From positions 1-15,355 of the forward strand of contig JAHIVL010000090.1 of NCBI GenBank assembly GCA_018816485.1: 15,355 nt of DNA. Reading direction: 5' to 3'. Shown piece after piece: positions 13,985 to 15,355 of this stretch. The DNA is from Patescibacteria group bacterium (GTDB lineage Bacteria > Patescibacteriota > Microgenomatia > UBA1400 > PJMF01). Each line of letters starts with the position of its first letter. Within the stretch, counting starts at the first letter, position 1. The translations under genes were made by a program, and so were the position numbers. Below the pieces are notes generated by a model, which saw only the letters and a list, made by a program, of their open reading frames with translations, had not been told where the DNA came from and made no database searches.

Positions 13985-14970
13985 CTATCTATTATTGGTT
14001 TTTTTAATAACAATAAAACCAACCCAATCATCTTATCCCTATCATTAGGACTACTACTAGCAATTAATAAAGTAAGTGTTGTTAAAGCTTCTGGCGTTAG
14101 AGTCATGCTTAGAATACCTGCTTTGCTCAAAAACCAAATAAATGCGAATGCACCACTTCGCTTATTTCCGTCAACAAATGGATGATTTTTAATAATAAAA
14201 TACAGCAGGTGTGAAGCTTTTTCTTCCACCGTAGAATAAACATCTTTACCAAAGGCAGATTGAAACACGCTACCTATGATTCCATCAATAGAATTTTTAT
14301 TACGCTCCATACCAAAAACATCAGTTGCTTGTTTTTTATTAATTAACTCCTTTTTTAAAGCCAAGATTGACTCTGACAATTCACTAACAGTTAAACTCAC
14401 TCCATTTTTACTCAAACCAATCTTAGGTAAATCATCTTTGTCATATGCCTCTAAAGATACCCATGTACTAGCAAAAATATTAACCAAATCTAAAACATCA
14501 GTCGCTTCTATTTTATTACTCGCTGGCAATAAAGTCTTAATATTAGATATTGCTTTAATAAATTGCTCGTAATTCTGTGAGATTCTTTTTTTGTTAAAAG
14601 TATAGCCGTCAAGCAAGTGTTGTTTGAGTATTTTTGTTGACCAAATACGAAACTGAGTAGCTTGTTTCGAGTTCACTCTATAACCAATGGAAATAATCAT
14701 GTCTAGATTATAAAAATTAAGCTTTCTTTTAACTTTCTTAACACCTTCTACTCTAACTTGTTCCATTTTGGAACAAGTTGAATTTTCATTAAGCTCACTC
14801 TCACTATAAATATTCTTAATATGTTTTGTAATCGCTTGTGGGTTAACATTAAAAATATTTGCTATTTGTTTTTGAGTGCCCCAAATAGTATTTTTATCAA
14901 AATCTCCACGAAACTCAATTGATCCATTTTTAGCCTGGTAAATAACAACATTATTTGAGGTATTTTTCAT
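13981..14970 (-). CDS. RhuM-family DNA-binding domain fused to Fic/Doc domain
   Basis: A 329-residue protein. The N-terminal part (about 25-125) matches the virulence RhuM family: IWGTQKQIANIFNVNPQAIT, HIKNIYSESELNENST and YNLDMIISIGYRVNSKQATQ then FRIWSTKILKQHL. The C-terminal part (about 180-329) is a Fic/Doc fold with HPFVDGNKRSGA starting at catalytic His263. The GNKR form resembles Doc, which phosphorylates EF-Tu, rather than the GNGR form of AMPylating Fic enzymes; the actual reaction here is unknown. No separate antitoxin gene is next to it. It lies convergent to the orphan gene, between two copies of a repeat, and is likely horizontally acquired. An extended -10 lies nine bases before the ATG. 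Confidence 0.85.
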   Translation of the reverse strand: MKNTSNNVVIYQAKNGSIEFRGDFDKNTIWGTQKQIANIFNVNPQAITKHIKNIYSESELNENSTCSKMEQVRVEGVKKVKRKLNFYNLDMIISIGYRVNSKQATQFRIWSTKILKQHLLDGYTFNKKRISQNYEQFIKAISNIKTLLPASNKIEATDVLDLVNIFASTWVSLEAYDKDDLPKIGLSKNGVSLTVSELSESILALKKELINKKQATDVFGMERNKNSIDGIIGSVFQSAFGKDVYSTVEEKASHLLYFIIKNHPFVDGNKRSGAFAFIWFLSKAGILSMTLTPEALTTLTLLIASSSPNDRDKMIGLVLLLLKKPIIDS

Positions 14971-14979
14971 AACAACCTT

Positions 14980-14988
14980 AATATAGCA
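14980..14988 (-). promoter_or_regulatory. Extended -10 promoter of the RhuM-Fic gene
   Basis: TGCTATATT on the minus strand, nine bases ahead of the ATG at 14970. The start of transcription would be about three bases before the ATG. An AAGG lies five bases before the ATG, partly inside the predicted start region, so it may not serve as a ribosome site. Confidence 0.5.
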
Positions 14989-15050
14989 TATTAATGCTTA
15001 CATGTTTCTTGCGTTAGAATATTAAGACTAAAATTAAACTCAAATAATGA

Positions 15051-15266
15051 AAAGATCTGATATATCAATGTGAACTAAGATCGACAGAGCTTGAACTTTT
15101 TGCACCACTCAAACTTGCTATTATTGAACAAGGTGGTTTCTTGCAAATACTTTCTTCAATTCTTGTTGCTTCAGTTGTTATTATTATGGCGGTTTTGAGT
15201 CTTACTACAAATACGGCGCTGGTAACCAAATCACGGGCTAGAACCAGTATAATTAAGGTTAAGTGA
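15051..15266 (+). pseudogene. Broken reading frame resembling a type IV prepilin N-terminus
   Basis: Open from 15051 to a TGA at 15264 but without an ATG start; an ATG at 15047 in another frame stops after eight codons (TGA at 15071). The first part reads CELRSTELELFAPLKLAI, matching copy 1 at 13841. It is followed by EQGGFLQILSSILVASVVII and then MAVLSLTTNTALVTKSRART. A GGF followed by one ~20-residue hydrophobic helix and then polar residues is the layout of a class III prepilin signal, but the usual Glu at +5 is missing. After the TGA the same frame continues ISQKGQKIVHFW before a TAA, similar in style to pilin sequences, so decay by point mutation and frameshift is likely. The family call is tentative. 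Confidence 0.4.
15069..15113 (+). repeat. Direct repeat copy 2 flanking the RhuM-Fic gene
   Basis: Second copy of the segment at 13841, 1228 bases downstream, with the identical 19-base core at 15082-15100. It lies just beyond the 5' end of the RhuM-Fic gene. Confidence 0.85.
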
Positions 15267-15355
15267 ATTTCTCAAAAAGGTCAAAAAATTGTTCATTTCT
15301 GGTAAAACAACTTCAGCACATTCAAGTGGGCAAAGGCCTCTTCTTTCTTCAAATC

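Noticed and set aside
14770..14820. Fic inhibitory motif (S/T)xxxE(G/N), seen as SELNEN
   Set aside because: It lies inside the conserved RhuM segment far from the Fic domain, where this sequence is a family feature; a match to such a loose pattern is expected by chance.

Overview
The window looks like a chromosomal piece of a small-genome, AT-rich bacterium of the Candidate Phyla Radiation (Patescibacteria), most likely the Microgenomates side. This is inferred from the gene mix, the compact layout (genes touching or overlapping by a few bases), several reduced housekeeping proteins (trigger factor without its isomerase domain, MiaB without TRAM), weak use of Shine-Dalgarno sites, and a standard genetic code (TGA ends miaA). 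The exact lineage cannot be fixed by eye.

Layout. Positions 1-699 hold the 3' end of a UvrD/PcrA helicase gene. Next comes a plus-strand run: a FemAB-type peptidoglycan bridge transferase, UMP kinase (pyrH), type I GAPDH, and a ComM-like MCM-type helicase. Positions 5196-6692 (minus) hold undecaprenyl-diphosphatase and a small TM-helix/MscS-related membrane protein. They are followed upstream by the RNase P RNA gene (6786-7185, minus) with a bidirectional terminator. Positions 7229-10701 (minus) form a tRNA-modification block read in the order tRNA-Cys(GCA), miaB, a 53-bp repeat region, miaA, and an AI-2E/PerM family membrane protein. MiaA and MiaB catalyse the two successive steps of ms2i6A37 formation, and the tRNA-Cys at the head of the block carries the A36-A37-A38 target.

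From 10833 the plus strand carries a short trigger factor and then two orphan genes. The first (11852-12538) is a coiled-coil protein with a perfect-consensus promoter. The second (12577-13836) is a 419-residue protein with a His/Cys-rich centre and a C-terminal helix-turn-helix, and its 3' end may be frameshifted. A minus-strand RhuM-Fic/Doc protein (13981-14970) is flanked on both sides by copies of a degenerate segment sharing a perfect 19-bp core. The last 300 bases hold a broken reading frame that resembles a type IV prepilin N-terminus.

How the genes relate. The cell-envelope genes (FemAB-like, UppP) and nucleotide, carbon and DNA genes are ordinary housekeeping. ComM and the possible pilin remnant fit DNA uptake. 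The region after 11760 is accessory-like: orphans, a toxin-like Fic protein, duplicated fragments and pseudogenes. A recurring feature is a -10 box only 7-11 bases ahead of the start codon, which implies leaderless mRNAs for at least four genes.
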